This document shows, in pieces, positions 1 to 6,246 of a stretch of DNA of 33,364 nt (the stretch's first letter is position 1; each line of letters starts with the position of its first letter). The DNA lies in NCBI GenBank assembly GCA_023409955.1, contig JAEYQQ010000113.1, positions 1 through 33,364 on the forward strand, in the 5' to 3' direction. A program made the position numbers and the translations under genes. The DNA comes from Bacillota bacterium. GTDB lineage: Bacteria; Bacillota; Clostridia; Christensenellales; Aristaeellaceae. Under the pieces are notes generated by a model, which did not search any database, was not told the origin of the DNA, and saw only the letters and a program-made list of their open reading frames with translations.

Positions 1-235
1 GCAACACGGTGTTGCTGCGTTGGTCAAAACCATTGATTACAGCTGTGGTAGGTCCGCCGCCATTGAACATCAGCGGCTGGCCGTATATGCCAAACTGCGA
101 AATTACACTTGTAATGGCCGTATAAGTAAGGGGATAGCGCATGCCAGGCACAGTAATGTGCCAGAACTGCTGCAAGCCATTGGCGCCGTCCACCGATGCG
201 GCTTCGTACAATTCCTGGGGAATGGAAGCCAAGTA
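1..235 (-). pseudogene. Remnant of a sugar ABC transporter permease (MalF type)
   Basis: Read on the minus strand, this stretch encodes LASIPQELYEAASVDGAN followed by a FWHITVPGMRYPL-type segment. That is the EAA loop through which MalF-type permeases contact their ATPase, and it is followed by the usual C-terminal membrane region up to the window edge. It matches the equivalent loop of the intact permease at 19482-20435. An in-frame TGA lies just upstream (236-238). The expected N-terminal 200 residues are absent; the preceding sequence in that frame only vaguely resembles a permease. I infer a 5'-truncated or frameshifted gene. The 3' end lies outside the window, so the rest of the locus cannot be judged. 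Confidence 0.6.
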
Positions 236-309
236 TCATTGTGCTTGGGAACCCCAAATAAGGATTTCTACCGGGGCAGCTTGCTCCGGTATTTTTGTGC
301 ATATGCATA

Positions 310-340
310 TTGACTTAGAGTAAACTTGAAGGTTTATGAT
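310..340 (+). promoter_or_regulatory. MerR-family type promoter with 19-bp spacer
   Basis: TTGACT (310-315) and TATGAT (335-340) are separated by 19 bp. The long spacer holds an imperfect dyad, CTTAGAGT-AA-ACTTGAAG, with 6 of 8 positions symmetric. A 19-bp spacer with a central dyad is the hallmark of promoters activated by MerR-family regulators; AdhR/NmlR-type regulators of aldehyde and electrophile stress use CTTAGAGT-like half sites. It points at the aldo/keto reductase starting at 408. No MerR gene is in the window. Confidence 0.55.
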
Positions 341-407
341 AAAGATAAGCGGATTACCGGGATAGCAAGCGTTGAATGGTCGTAAGCTGAAAAAAGGAGG
401 ATGAACA

Positions 408-1328
408 ATGAAAACCATACAACTAGGCGTTACCGGCCTAGAAGTTCCCGTCATTGCAGTGGGATGCATGCGCATCAACGGCCTTGGCAAAAAGGAAGCG
501 GAGAGCTTTGTACACACATCCATGGAGCTGGGAGCCAATTTCTTTGATCATGCGGATATCTATGGGGACGGCCATTGTGAAGAGATTTTTGCTGATGCCG
601 TCCATATGACTCCTTCGGTTCGGGAGAATATCATACTGCAGTCCAAGTGCGGCATCCGCAAGGGCATCGCCTTTGACTTTTCCAAGGAGCATATTGTAAA
701 GTCTGTGGACGGGATTTTGAAGCGCCTGAAGACCGAGTACCTCGACGTGCTGCTGCTGCACCGCCCAGACGCCCTGATGGAGCCGGAGGAGGTGGCTGAG
801 GCCTTTGATGTGCTTGAAAAAGGCGGCAAGGTGCGCCACTTTGGCGTATCCAATCAAAATCCCATGCAAATGCAGCTGTTGAAAAAGCATGTCAGGCAGC
901 CTATTGCAGCCAATCAGCTGCAGCTGAGCATAACCAATGCCACCATGATTTCCCAAGGGCTGCATGTGAACATGCTGGATGCTACAGCTGTGAACAGGGA
1001 CGGCAGTGTGCTGGATTACTGCCGCCTGAATGACATCACCGTTCAGCCCTGGTCCCCTTTCCAGTACGGCTTTTTCCAGGGAGTGTTCCTTGATAATGAC
1101 ATATTCCCCAAGCTCAATGCCAAGGTCAATGAAATCGCTGCAAAATACGGTGTCACCAATACCACCATCGCCATGGCCTGGCTTTTGCGGCATCCGGCAA
1201 AGATGCAGCCTGTAACCGGCACCATGAATGAGGAGCGCCTGCGGGACTGCGTAAAGGCTGCCGATATTCGCTTGACGCGGGAGGAATGGTACGAAATTTA
1301 CCTGGCGGCAGGGAATGATCTACCGTAA
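408..1328 (+). CDS. Aldo/keto reductase, YdhF-like
   Basis: This 306-residue protein is a cytosolic NADPH-dependent oxidoreductase of the aldo/keto reductase superfamily, a TIM barrel that reduces aldehydes and ketones. The catalytic tetrad is visible: Asp47 and Tyr52 (FFDHADIYG), Lys80 (QSK) and His118 (LLLHRPD). Length and the C-terminal pattern (WSPFQYG, then AMAWLLRHP) fit the YdhF/oxidoreductase branch. An AAAGGAGG site lies about 8 bases before the ATG. The MerR-type promoter at 310-340 suggests induction by reactive aldehydes or electrophiles, which would fit a detoxifying reductase; this is inference. It is a single-gene unit ending at a bidirectional terminator. The substrate cannot be told from sequence. 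Confidence 0.9.
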   Translation: MKTIQLGVTGLEVPVIAVGCMRINGLGKKEAESFVHTSMELGANFFDHADIYGDGHCEEIFADAVHMTPSVRENIILQSKCGIRKGIAFDFSKEHIVKSVDGILKRLKTEYLDVLLLHRPDALMEPEEVAEAFDVLEKGGKVRHFGVSNQNPMQMQLLKKHVRQPIAANQLQLSITNATMISQGLHVNMLDATAVNRDGSVLDYCRLNDITVQPWSPFQYGFFQGVFLDNDIFPKLNAKVNEIAAKYGVTNTTIAMAWLLRHPAKMQPVTGTMNEERLRDCVKAADIRLTREEWYEIYLAAGNDLP

Positions 1329-1347
1329 GGAATGGTAAGCACAGCAT

Positions 1348-1379
1348 AAAAGGGACGGGCGTTATTGCCTGTCCCTTTT
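1348..1379. terminator. Bidirectional terminator between convergent genes
   Basis: The arms AAAAGGGACGGGC and GCCTGTCCCTTTT form a 13-bp stem with one G·T pair around a 6-base loop. Because the outer pairs are A-T, there is a T run on both strands. It sits between the reductase (+) and the membrane protease (-). Confidence 0.8.
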
Positions 1380-1391
1380 GATATGAGGATG

Positions 1392-2078
1392 CTATGCCAT
1401 AAACCGCTGAAAGAGGTTGTTCAGCATGTGGGTGAAGGTGGCGGCGGCTACCGATTTGCTGCGGTTTGCTACATAACCCAAGATCCAGCCCAGTAAAAGG
1501 ATGGCTACGCAGTAGCTGGCAAGGACCATCCAATCCCCCTGAAATATGCCTTCAAAATACCAGCTGGGAAAGTGAATCACAAGAAACAGGCAGCCTGTGA
1601 TGAAGTTGGCAAATGCAAAGGACATTCGGCTTTTCAGTGCATGAAGGATGGCTCCCCGGAAGGTAAGCTCCTCCACCAGCGGTGCGTACAAAACGGCGGT
1701 GACAAAGGTGATATCCAAAACAAAGGGTTGCAAGGGTTGGCCGGACAGCAGCATGAACACAGGAGTTTTGCCGCCCCAGATCAGGCCAATGATGCCGCCC
1801 CACAACAGAATAGCCCTTACCCGATGAAAGCCAAGCACCTCCCGGACGCTTTGGCCCGTAAGGCGGATGATGTGCAGGGAGGGCAGTACCCAAAGCACCA
1901 CCCGCAATATCAGCCAGTACAAAAACATGGACAGCGGCTGGCCAAGCCATGTGTTTTGGCTTTGCAGCCAATCGGCCAGGAGCCAAGCACCGCTCCAGGC
2001 GATCAATAATGCCAGCATATAGGCAAGGGCGATGCCAAGGATGTTCTTTTCCGGGGTTGATGAAGCAGATGTGGACAA
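1392..2078 (-). CDS. CPBP-family (CAAX-like) intramembrane metalloprotease
   Basis: A 228-residue integral membrane protein with about six to eight hydrophobic segments. It carries the conserved motifs of the CPBP/ABI family: EExxxR at Glu136-Glu137-Arg141 (LVEELTFRG), a His in the second motif at His169 (VIHFPSW), and HxxxN at His217/Asn221. Glu137 with the two His residues would form the metal site in the membrane. Bacterial members act in peptide maturation or self-immunity to bacteriocins, or have unknown targets; none is indicated here. The best start is a TTG at 2078 with AGAGGT about 7 bases upstream. It lies 93 bases downstream of the acetyltransferase gene with no terminator between, so the two may be co-transcribed. 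Confidence 0.85.
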   Translation of the reverse strand: MSTSASSTPEKNILGIALAYMLALLIAWSGAWLLADWLQSQNTWLGQPLSMFLYWLILRVVLWVLPSLHIIRLTGQSVREVLGFHRVRAILLWGGIIGLIWGGKTPVFMLLSGQPLQPFVLDITFVTAVLYAPLVEELTFRGAILHALKSRMSFAFANFITGCLFLVIHFPSWYFEGIFQGDWMVLASYCVAILLLGWILGYVANRSKSVAAATFTHMLNNLFQRFMA

Positions 2079-2171
2079 AGCACTTACCTCTTTTTACGTT
2101 CCTTGGGTCCATTTGTAGTTTTTGCCGCCCCCTGTGTCTTCATCCATCCGTTTGATAAATAGCAGGTTTTG

Positions 2172-3200
2172 TTACTCCACAGCCCATTCAAAGATGTTCA
2201 CAAACCGATTGCCCTCTTTATACATATCATGCCATTGCGGTATCCGGATAAGTCGCACATGCCGTGCCCCCAGCTTTTCGCATACGCGCCTGGAAGCTGT
2301 ATTGGTTTGTATGTTTGTAATCAGCAGCTTTTTCATGCCATGGGCTTTTGCAACGGGCTGAACAAGGCGGCAGGCGGTTACTGCATAGCCGTTGCCCCTG
2401 TATTTTTCATCAATGTTATAGCCAATCTGACCGCCATAATACAGGCTGTCGGTGTAGCCGATCCTCAGGTTGATTTCGCCTATTTTTTCTCCGCCCCGGC
2501 ATACGGCAAATTGATAGGCGGGTACAAACTTTTTTTCGGGAATGGCAGGCTTTTTTGCGGTACAGACCAGATATATTCCATCGCCTGACAGCTCCATGAG
2601 ATCTGGAAATCCATCAAACGTAACGGGAAGGGCATTGTAATAGGCAATCTCCTTTTGGGCATCCCATTCTTCTTTCAAGATGGCATAGGCGAGCTCATCG
2701 CCATACTCCTGATCCGAGAGCTTGTTAGCCGGCCGGCTTTTGAGAAACAAACCTTCCCGGCGCATACCGATTTTCTCCATTACGCGGTAGGAGCCGTAGT
2801 TTTCTGCATCGCAGTAGGAGATGATGCGATGAAGCGATAGTTCATCAAAGCCAAAGGCCAGCAGGGCTTTGCCAAGCTCCGGCCCATAGCCTTGTTTCCA
2901 GTAGTCCCGGTGCAGTATCCAGCCTACTTCCGCCTTCTTGCCGGAAAGCAACAGGTTGCAGCCACCGATGAGCTGGCCGGTAGCGTCAAGGACAACGGCG
3001 TATTGATAGTTTTGGCAAGGGTCTTCTTCTGCTGCAGCTATCGCGCTTTGTATAAAGGCCTTTGTATCCTCCAGGGTGTTGGGCCCCCAACCCATGTATA
3101 GGATGTTCTCCCTGACACTCGCATAGCTTTGAACGGCATCCATGTCATCTAGGGTAAACTTGCGCAGTATCAGGCGGTCGGTTACCAGCGTCTTCAGCAT
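2172..3200 (-). CDS. Tandem GNAT-family N-acetyltransferase (two domains)
   Basis: The 342-residue product has two acetyltransferase domains. The first (about residues 1-180) is RimJ/RimL-like: LVTDRLILRKFTLDD at the start, a WKQGYGPELGKALLAFGF acetyl-CoA loop, then SLHRIISYCDAENYGSYRVM. The second (about 195-342) has its own acetyl-CoA loop (YRGNGYAVTACRLV) and NTASRRVCEKLGA. Such proteins acetylate amines of proteins, metabolites or antibiotics; the substrate is unknown. I chose the ATG at 3200 because GGGAGG lies 7 bases upstream; an in-frame ATG at 3227 lacks such a site. Only about 30 bases separate this start from a strong terminator at 3231-3264, so expression should need read-through from the promoter at 3433-3461. 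Confidence 0.85.
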   Translation of the reverse strand: MLKTLVTDRLILRKFTLDDMDAVQSYASVRENILYMGWGPNTLEDTKAFIQSAIAAAEEDPCQNYQYAVVLDATGQLIGGCNLLLSGKKAEVGWILHRDYWKQGYGPELGKALLAFGFDELSLHRIISYCDAENYGSYRVMEKIGMRREGLFLKSRPANKLSDQEYGDELAYAILKEEWDAQKEIAYYNALPVTFDGFPDLMELSGDGIYLVCTAKKPAIPEKKFVPAYQFAVCRGGEKIGEINLRIGYTDSLYYGGQIGYNIDEKYRGNGYAVTACRLVQPVAKAHGMKKLLITNIQTNTASRRVCEKLGARHVRLIRIPQWHDMYKEGNRFVNIFEWAVE

Positions 3201-3230
3201 GTTGCTTTCCTCCCTTGTATGTTTCAATAT

Positions 3231-3264
3231 AAAAAAGCGGCCAAGGTTTTTGCCTTAGCCGCTT
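3231..3264 (-). terminator. Terminator/attenuator between the 35-aa ORF and the acetyltransferase gene
   Basis: On the minus strand the arms AAGCGGCTAAGG and CCTTGGCCGCTT pair with one mismatch around a 6-base loop, followed directly by a run of six T. It lies after the small ORF and ends only about 30 bases before the acetyltransferase ATG. No promoter was seen in that gap, so it looks like a conditional terminator. A CCGCT just after the small ORF's stop codon (3286-3290) could pair with AGCGG of the first arm, a possible but short antiterminator. Confidence 0.7.
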
Positions 3265-3292
3265 CTTGTATTTTGGTGTGGATGCAGCGGTG

Positions 3293-3400
3293 CTACATCA
3301 GTTCAAAAATATCAAAAAGAGCCAAAGCCTGCGTAGCGTTGTAATCGGACGCAGACAAAGCGCATTTGTCATAATGGGCACCGTGTGCTTTCTTGAACAT
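3293..3400 (-). CDS. 35-residue ORF, candidate regulatory leader peptide
   Basis: A 35-codon ORF beginning MFKKAHGAHYDKC and ending LALFDIFELM. It has a strong ribosome binding site (AAAGGAG, 8 bases before the ATG), a good promoter 32 bases further up, and a factor-independent terminator just after it. I recognise no family. It is alanine-rich (7 of 35) with a hydrophobic C-terminal half and one cysteine, and has no signal peptide. Its position between promoter and terminator, in front of an acetyltransferase gene, suggests a ribosome-sensing leader peptide. It could instead be an independent small protein. Confidence 0.55.
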   Translation of the reverse strand: MFKKAHGAHYDKCALSASDYNATQALALFDIFELM

Positions 3401-3432
3401 GGCTTGCAGCTCCTTTCGATGATTTGAAATGT

Positions 3433-3461
3433 AGTATACCTTTGATTGGAATAAAATGCAA
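3433..3461 (-). promoter_or_regulatory. Promoter for the 35-aa ORF (and acetyltransferase)
   Basis: On the minus strand TTGCAT (3456-3461) and TATACT (3433-3438) are separated by exactly 17 bases, close to the sigma-A consensus. Transcription would start about 25 bases before the small ORF. Confidence 0.7.
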
Positions 3462-3514
3462 GTGTGGAATAAAAATTTGGTATGGGCATGTATTGCGATA
3501 GAAGATGACGAAGT

Positions 3515-3600
3515 GACGAGAACGCAGGAGGGAGCAGGGGAGATTTCGATTTCCCCCCTTAGCTCCCCCCTGCACTCCCCTTAACCCCCTTGAAACGACC
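3515..3600. repeat. G/C-skewed hairpin-forming intergenic segment
   Basis: A G-rich stretch on one side (GGAGGGAGCAGGGGAGA) faces C-rich stretches on the other (TTTCCCCCC, GCTCCCCCC, CTGCACTCCCC), so several alternative stems are possible. No coding signal is visible on either strand. It resembles dispersed intergenic repeats, but only one copy is in the window. Confidence 0.3.
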
Positions 3601-3615
3601 AAGGCCTGCCGGCCC

Positions 3616-3780
3616 TGGACCCAAATTGAGGAACGCTTCTATAGACTATCGCCGAGGCAGAGGAGGTTTGCAAAAAAAGCAATATGGGCTGTAGCAAATG
3701 ATGCACCGATAGATCCGGATAAAGATTGGGCATCATATGTTGACTTTACGCCTGCTCAAACACCTTTTCCCCATCAATAA
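3616..3780 (+). pseudogene. Coding-like orphan segment, possible gene remnant
   Basis: In one plus-strand frame this reads EERFYRLSPRQRRFAKKAIW, then AVANDAPIDPDKDWASYVDF, to a TAA at 3778. The residue composition is protein-like, unlike the low-complexity DNA just upstream. There is no start codon or ribosome binding site, the open frame upstream runs into the G/C-skewed segment, and the 3' end overlaps the convergent amidohydrolase gene by about 35 bases. I do not recognise a family. A decayed C-terminal fragment is the simplest reading; chance openness is possible. Confidence 0.2.
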
Positions 3781-4897
3781 ACACCATTTTTACATTGGTG
3801 CTGACCTCAAAGGGAGAGCCGTCGGTGATGACGATGTCAGCATCCTTACCCACTTCCAGGGAGCCGACCCTCTCATCAATACCAATGTGCTTTGCCGGAT
3901 TGATGGTGATGGCCTGCAGCGCGCCAAAGGGATCCATGCCAGACTTGATGGCCAGCCCTGCGCACAGTGCCAGATACTGCTGGGGGATTACCGGGGAATC
4001 GGTGATGATAGAAACCTGGCAGCCTGCCTTTTGCAAAACCCCTGGCGTATCCCAGCTTTTGTTGCGCAGCTCAAACTTGGAGGCGTGGGTCAGGGTCGGT
4101 CCAACTGCCAGGGGTACGTTCTCCTTGGCCAGTTCATCAGCGATTAAGTGGCCCTCGGTGCAGTGCTCCAGGGTGATGTCCACATCAAACTCCCTGGCAA
4201 TGCGAAGTGCGGTAAACATATCATCCGCCTGATGGGCGTGAGCCTTTAAAGGCATCTCCCGGCGCAGCACCGGAAGCAGGGCGTGGAGCTTCATGTCAAA
4301 GCCAGGGCGCTTGGAGGAATCGTCGCCTGCCGATTCCAGCTTTAGCTGGTACTCACGGGCTTTAAAGAGCATTTCCCGCAGTTTTGCAGCGGTGGACATG
4401 CGGGTGGAATCGCCCTTGTCCTTGTAGCAGCGCTTGGGGTTTTCACCAAAGGCACACTTCATGGCGCATTCCTTTTTCACCAGCATGGTATCCACCCGTT
4501 TGCCCAACGGCTTGATGGCTGCAAAGGTGCCTCCCAGCACATTGGCGCTGCCGGGGCCTACGCAAAGGCAGGTGACGCCTGCCTGCCTGGCTTCTGTCAA
4601 TGCTTGGTCCATGGGCTGGATGGCGTCAATGGCCCGAAGCTGTGGGGAGAGAATATCGTTCATTTCGTTGTAATCCTGGCCTTCATAGCCGATGCCGTAG
4701 CCGTCCAGGCCAATGTGGCCGTGGGCTTCCACAAAGCCAGGATAAATATAAAGCCCGGCTGCATCCACCACCTGGGCATCACCGCTGTTTAAGCCCTGGC
4801 CGATGGCCTTGATTTTGCCACCTTCTATCAATAGGTCAGCTACAAAAGGTTCGGGGGTAATGGCAGTATGGATCAGGCCGCCGCGAATCAAAAGCAT
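3746..4897 (-). CDS. Metal-dependent amidohydrolase
   Basis: The 383-residue product belongs to the amidohydrolase superfamily (imidazolonepropionase/dihydroorotase-like TIM barrel flanked by a small beta-sandwich). Metal ligands are visible: His59 and His61 (EAHGHIG), His220/His222 (KAHAHQADD), His245/His250 (LEHCTEGH) and Asp300 (ITDSP). The C-terminal GSLEVGKDADIVI segment is the usual closing part of the sandwich. No lysine to be carboxylated is obvious, so the metal centre type is uncertain. The ATG at 4897 has AGGAGG 9 bases upstream. It is a single-gene unit with its own promoter. The substrate cannot be assigned; cyclic amide or peptide-like compounds are typical. Confidence 0.85.
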   Translation of the reverse strand: MLLIRGGLIHTAITPEPFVADLLIEGGKIKAIGQGLNSGDAQVVDAAGLYIYPGFVEAHGHIGLDGYGIGYEGQDYNEMNDILSPQLRAIDAIQPMDQALTEARQAGVTCLCVGPGSANVLGGTFAAIKPLGKRVDTMLVKKECAMKCAFGENPKRCYKDKGDSTRMSTAAKLREMLFKAREYQLKLESAGDDSSKRPGFDMKLHALLPVLRREMPLKAHAHQADDMFTALRIAREFDVDITLEHCTEGHLIADELAKENVPLAVGPTLTHASKFELRNKSWDTPGVLQKAGCQVSIITDSPVIPQQYLALCAGLAIKSGMDPFGALQAITINPAKHIGIDERVGSLEVGKDADIVITDGSPFEVSTNVKMVFIDGEKVFEQA

Positions 4898-4940
4898 AAC
4901 ATCATTCCTCCTGTATAAATCACAAGTATCGCTTTATGCT

Positions 4941-4970
4941 ATTGTAGCACAGCCTTTTTTCATAAAGCAA
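4941..4970 (-). promoter_or_regulatory. Promoter of the amidohydrolase gene
   Basis: On the minus strand TTGCTT (4965-4970) is followed after 18 bases by TACAAT (4941-4946), about 45 bases before the start codon. Confidence 0.5.
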
Positions 4971-5135
4971 ACCGCTATGAAAATGAATACATTCATCAAT
5001 GTAAAAAGTACGTATGGCATCTCCATACAATCTTCAAAATGGAAAGGTACAATGAGTCTGGCGCTAAAAATAGGTAATACGCCATCCCGGTTTGGAGGTA
5101 TGGAATATTTTTAAAAGGAAAGGATCTGCGGCATA

Positions 5136-5164
5136 TTGACAAAGGGAAGCTGTTTTTTTATAAT
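5136..5164 (+). promoter_or_regulatory. Consensus sigma-A promoter of the copper operon
   Basis: A perfect TTGACA (5136-5141) and a perfect TATAAT (5159-5164) are 17 bases apart. A full-consensus promoter of this strength suits a tightly repressed, inducible operon. The CsoR-like operator at 5171-5187 lies right at the expected transcription start. Confidence 0.9.
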
Positions 5165-5170
5165 AGCAAC

Positions 5171-5187
5171 ACACCCCAGGGGGGTAT
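5171..5187. promoter_or_regulatory. Probable CsoR operator
   Basis: ACACCCCAGGGGGGTAT is a GC-rich pseudo-palindrome in an AT-rich surround. CsoR operators have the form TACCCn(3-6)GGGGTA. It begins 6 bases after the -10 element, so a bound repressor would block initiation, and copper binding would release it. Confidence 0.7.
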
Positions 5188-5219
5188 AGTATGTTTGAAG
5201 AATGAAGGGGAATGCATCC

Positions 5220-5567
5220 ATGTCTGAAAAGCATTCTGAACTTATGGATACGGAAGAAATGCAGGAGGCGTCAGTTTGCAGCCACTGCTCCCAGCGCAAA
5301 ACAGTACGGGAGGAAAAGCTTAAAGCAACACTAGTGAAGCGGCTGAACTGCGTGGAGGGCCAAGTGCGGGGCATCAAGGGCATGGTGGAGAAGGATGCGT
5401 ATTGTGACGATGTCCTAAACCAGATTGCGGCCGTGCGGGCGGCGCTGAACTCCATTAGTAAAATGGTGCTGGAAAACCACATTCGTGGCTGCCTTGTGGA
5501 TAGGATACGCAGCGGTGAGGATGAAGTGGTGGATGAACTGCTGACTACCATTGGCAGACTTTTATAA
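5220..5567 (+). CDS. csoR: Copper-sensing transcriptional repressor CsoR
   Basis: A 115-residue all-helical repressor of the CsoR/RcnR family that releases DNA when it binds Cu(I). From the ATG at 5220, the copper ligands are Cys62 (YCDD), His87 (ENHI) and Cys91 (RGCL). The spacing of 25 and 4 residues is the same as in the Mycobacterium tuberculosis founder (C36, H61, C65). The DNA-contacting RLNCVEGQVRGIKGM helix precedes them. AAGGGG lies 9 bases before this ATG; an in-frame ATG at 5202 has a poorer site but is possible. Unusual is an N-terminal extension of about 35 residues with a CSHC pair (Cys20, Cys23). It is first in the copper operon and should regulate it through the operator at 5171-5187. 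Confidence 0.92.
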   Translation: MSEKHSELMDTEEMQEASVCSHCSQRKTVREEKLKATLVKRLNCVEGQVRGIKGMVEKDAYCDDVLNQIAAVRAALNSISKMVLENHIRGCLVDRIRSGEDEVVDELLTTIGRLL

Positions 5568-5603
5568 ACAAGCACTGGATAGCAAGGAAAGGAAGAAAGA
5601 TTG

Positions 5604-6191
5604 ATGCATAACAAAAAGTCCGGAAAGCCCAACAAGGGCAAAAAGCAAACGATAAAACCGATAACCTATATACTAGGGGTCATGCTCCTGGCCGGCGCCA
5701 TCATCGGCGTGGCTCTGGCATCCGGAACAAATGGAAACGCTGTGCCCGGGCCTGCGGTTTTGCCAACGGTGCCGGCAGCACAGACGGGCAGCTTGGCACA
5801 GTCTGAACGTGCGCCAGCGCTTATTACCGGCGACTTGGTGCTGAATGCTGCGGATATAACGGAGCAGGCAGCATTTTATCCCATCCTGGTGGATGGCGTT
5901 GAAATGGAGGTGCTGGCAGTGAAAGCGCCGGATGGCACCATCCGCACAGCCTTTAATACTTGCCAGGTTTGCTATGATTCCGGCCGGGGCTACTTTGTGC
6001 AGGAGGGATCTGTGCTAATCTGCCAGAACTGCGGCAACAGCTTTCTTACCAGTGATGTGGAGCTGGCCCGGGGTGGGTGCAACCCTTTGCCGATTATGGA
6101 AGACTTCAAGACGGTAACTGACAGCACCATTACCATTTCTCATGAAATACTCGAGGCTGCGAAGGTTTATTTCCTCAATTGGAAATATTGA
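5604..6191 (+). CDS. Membrane-anchored DUF2318 metal-binding protein
   Basis: A 195-residue protein with a lysine-rich cytosolic N-terminus, one membrane segment (about residues 20-40) and an extracytoplasmic DUF2318 domain. Five cysteines stand out: Cys120 and Cys123 (NTCQVC), Cys140 and Cys143 (ICQNC) and Cys159 (GGCNPLPI), a pattern suited to binding a metal or iron-sulfur centre. DUF2318 proteins are known beside P19/FTR1-type iron uptake systems (for example in Campylobacter), where copper and iron chemistry meet. Here the gene sits between csoR and copA, so an extracytoplasmic copper-handling role is inferred. The ATG at 5604 is chosen; a TTG three bases earlier is also possible, with GGAAAGGAAG upstream of both. 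Confidence 0.8.
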   Translation: MHNKKSGKPNKGKKQTIKPITYILGVMLLAGAIIGVALASGTNGNAVPGPAVLPTVPAAQTGSLAQSERAPALITGDLVLNAADITEQAAFYPILVDGVEMEVLAVKAPDGTIRTAFNTCQVCYDSGRGYFVQEGSVLICQNCGNSFLTSDVELARGGCNPLPIMEDFKTVTDSTITISHEILEAAKVYFLNWKY

Positions 6192-6246
6192 TATAAGTTG
6201 ATTTCCTGCCCCTGAATGGGCGGCAATCAGGAAAGGCTGATCAAAC

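Noticed and set aside
438..1193. 251-codon minus-strand frame inside the aldo/keto reductase gene
   Set aside because: Antisense shadow of a complete enzyme; no start signals.
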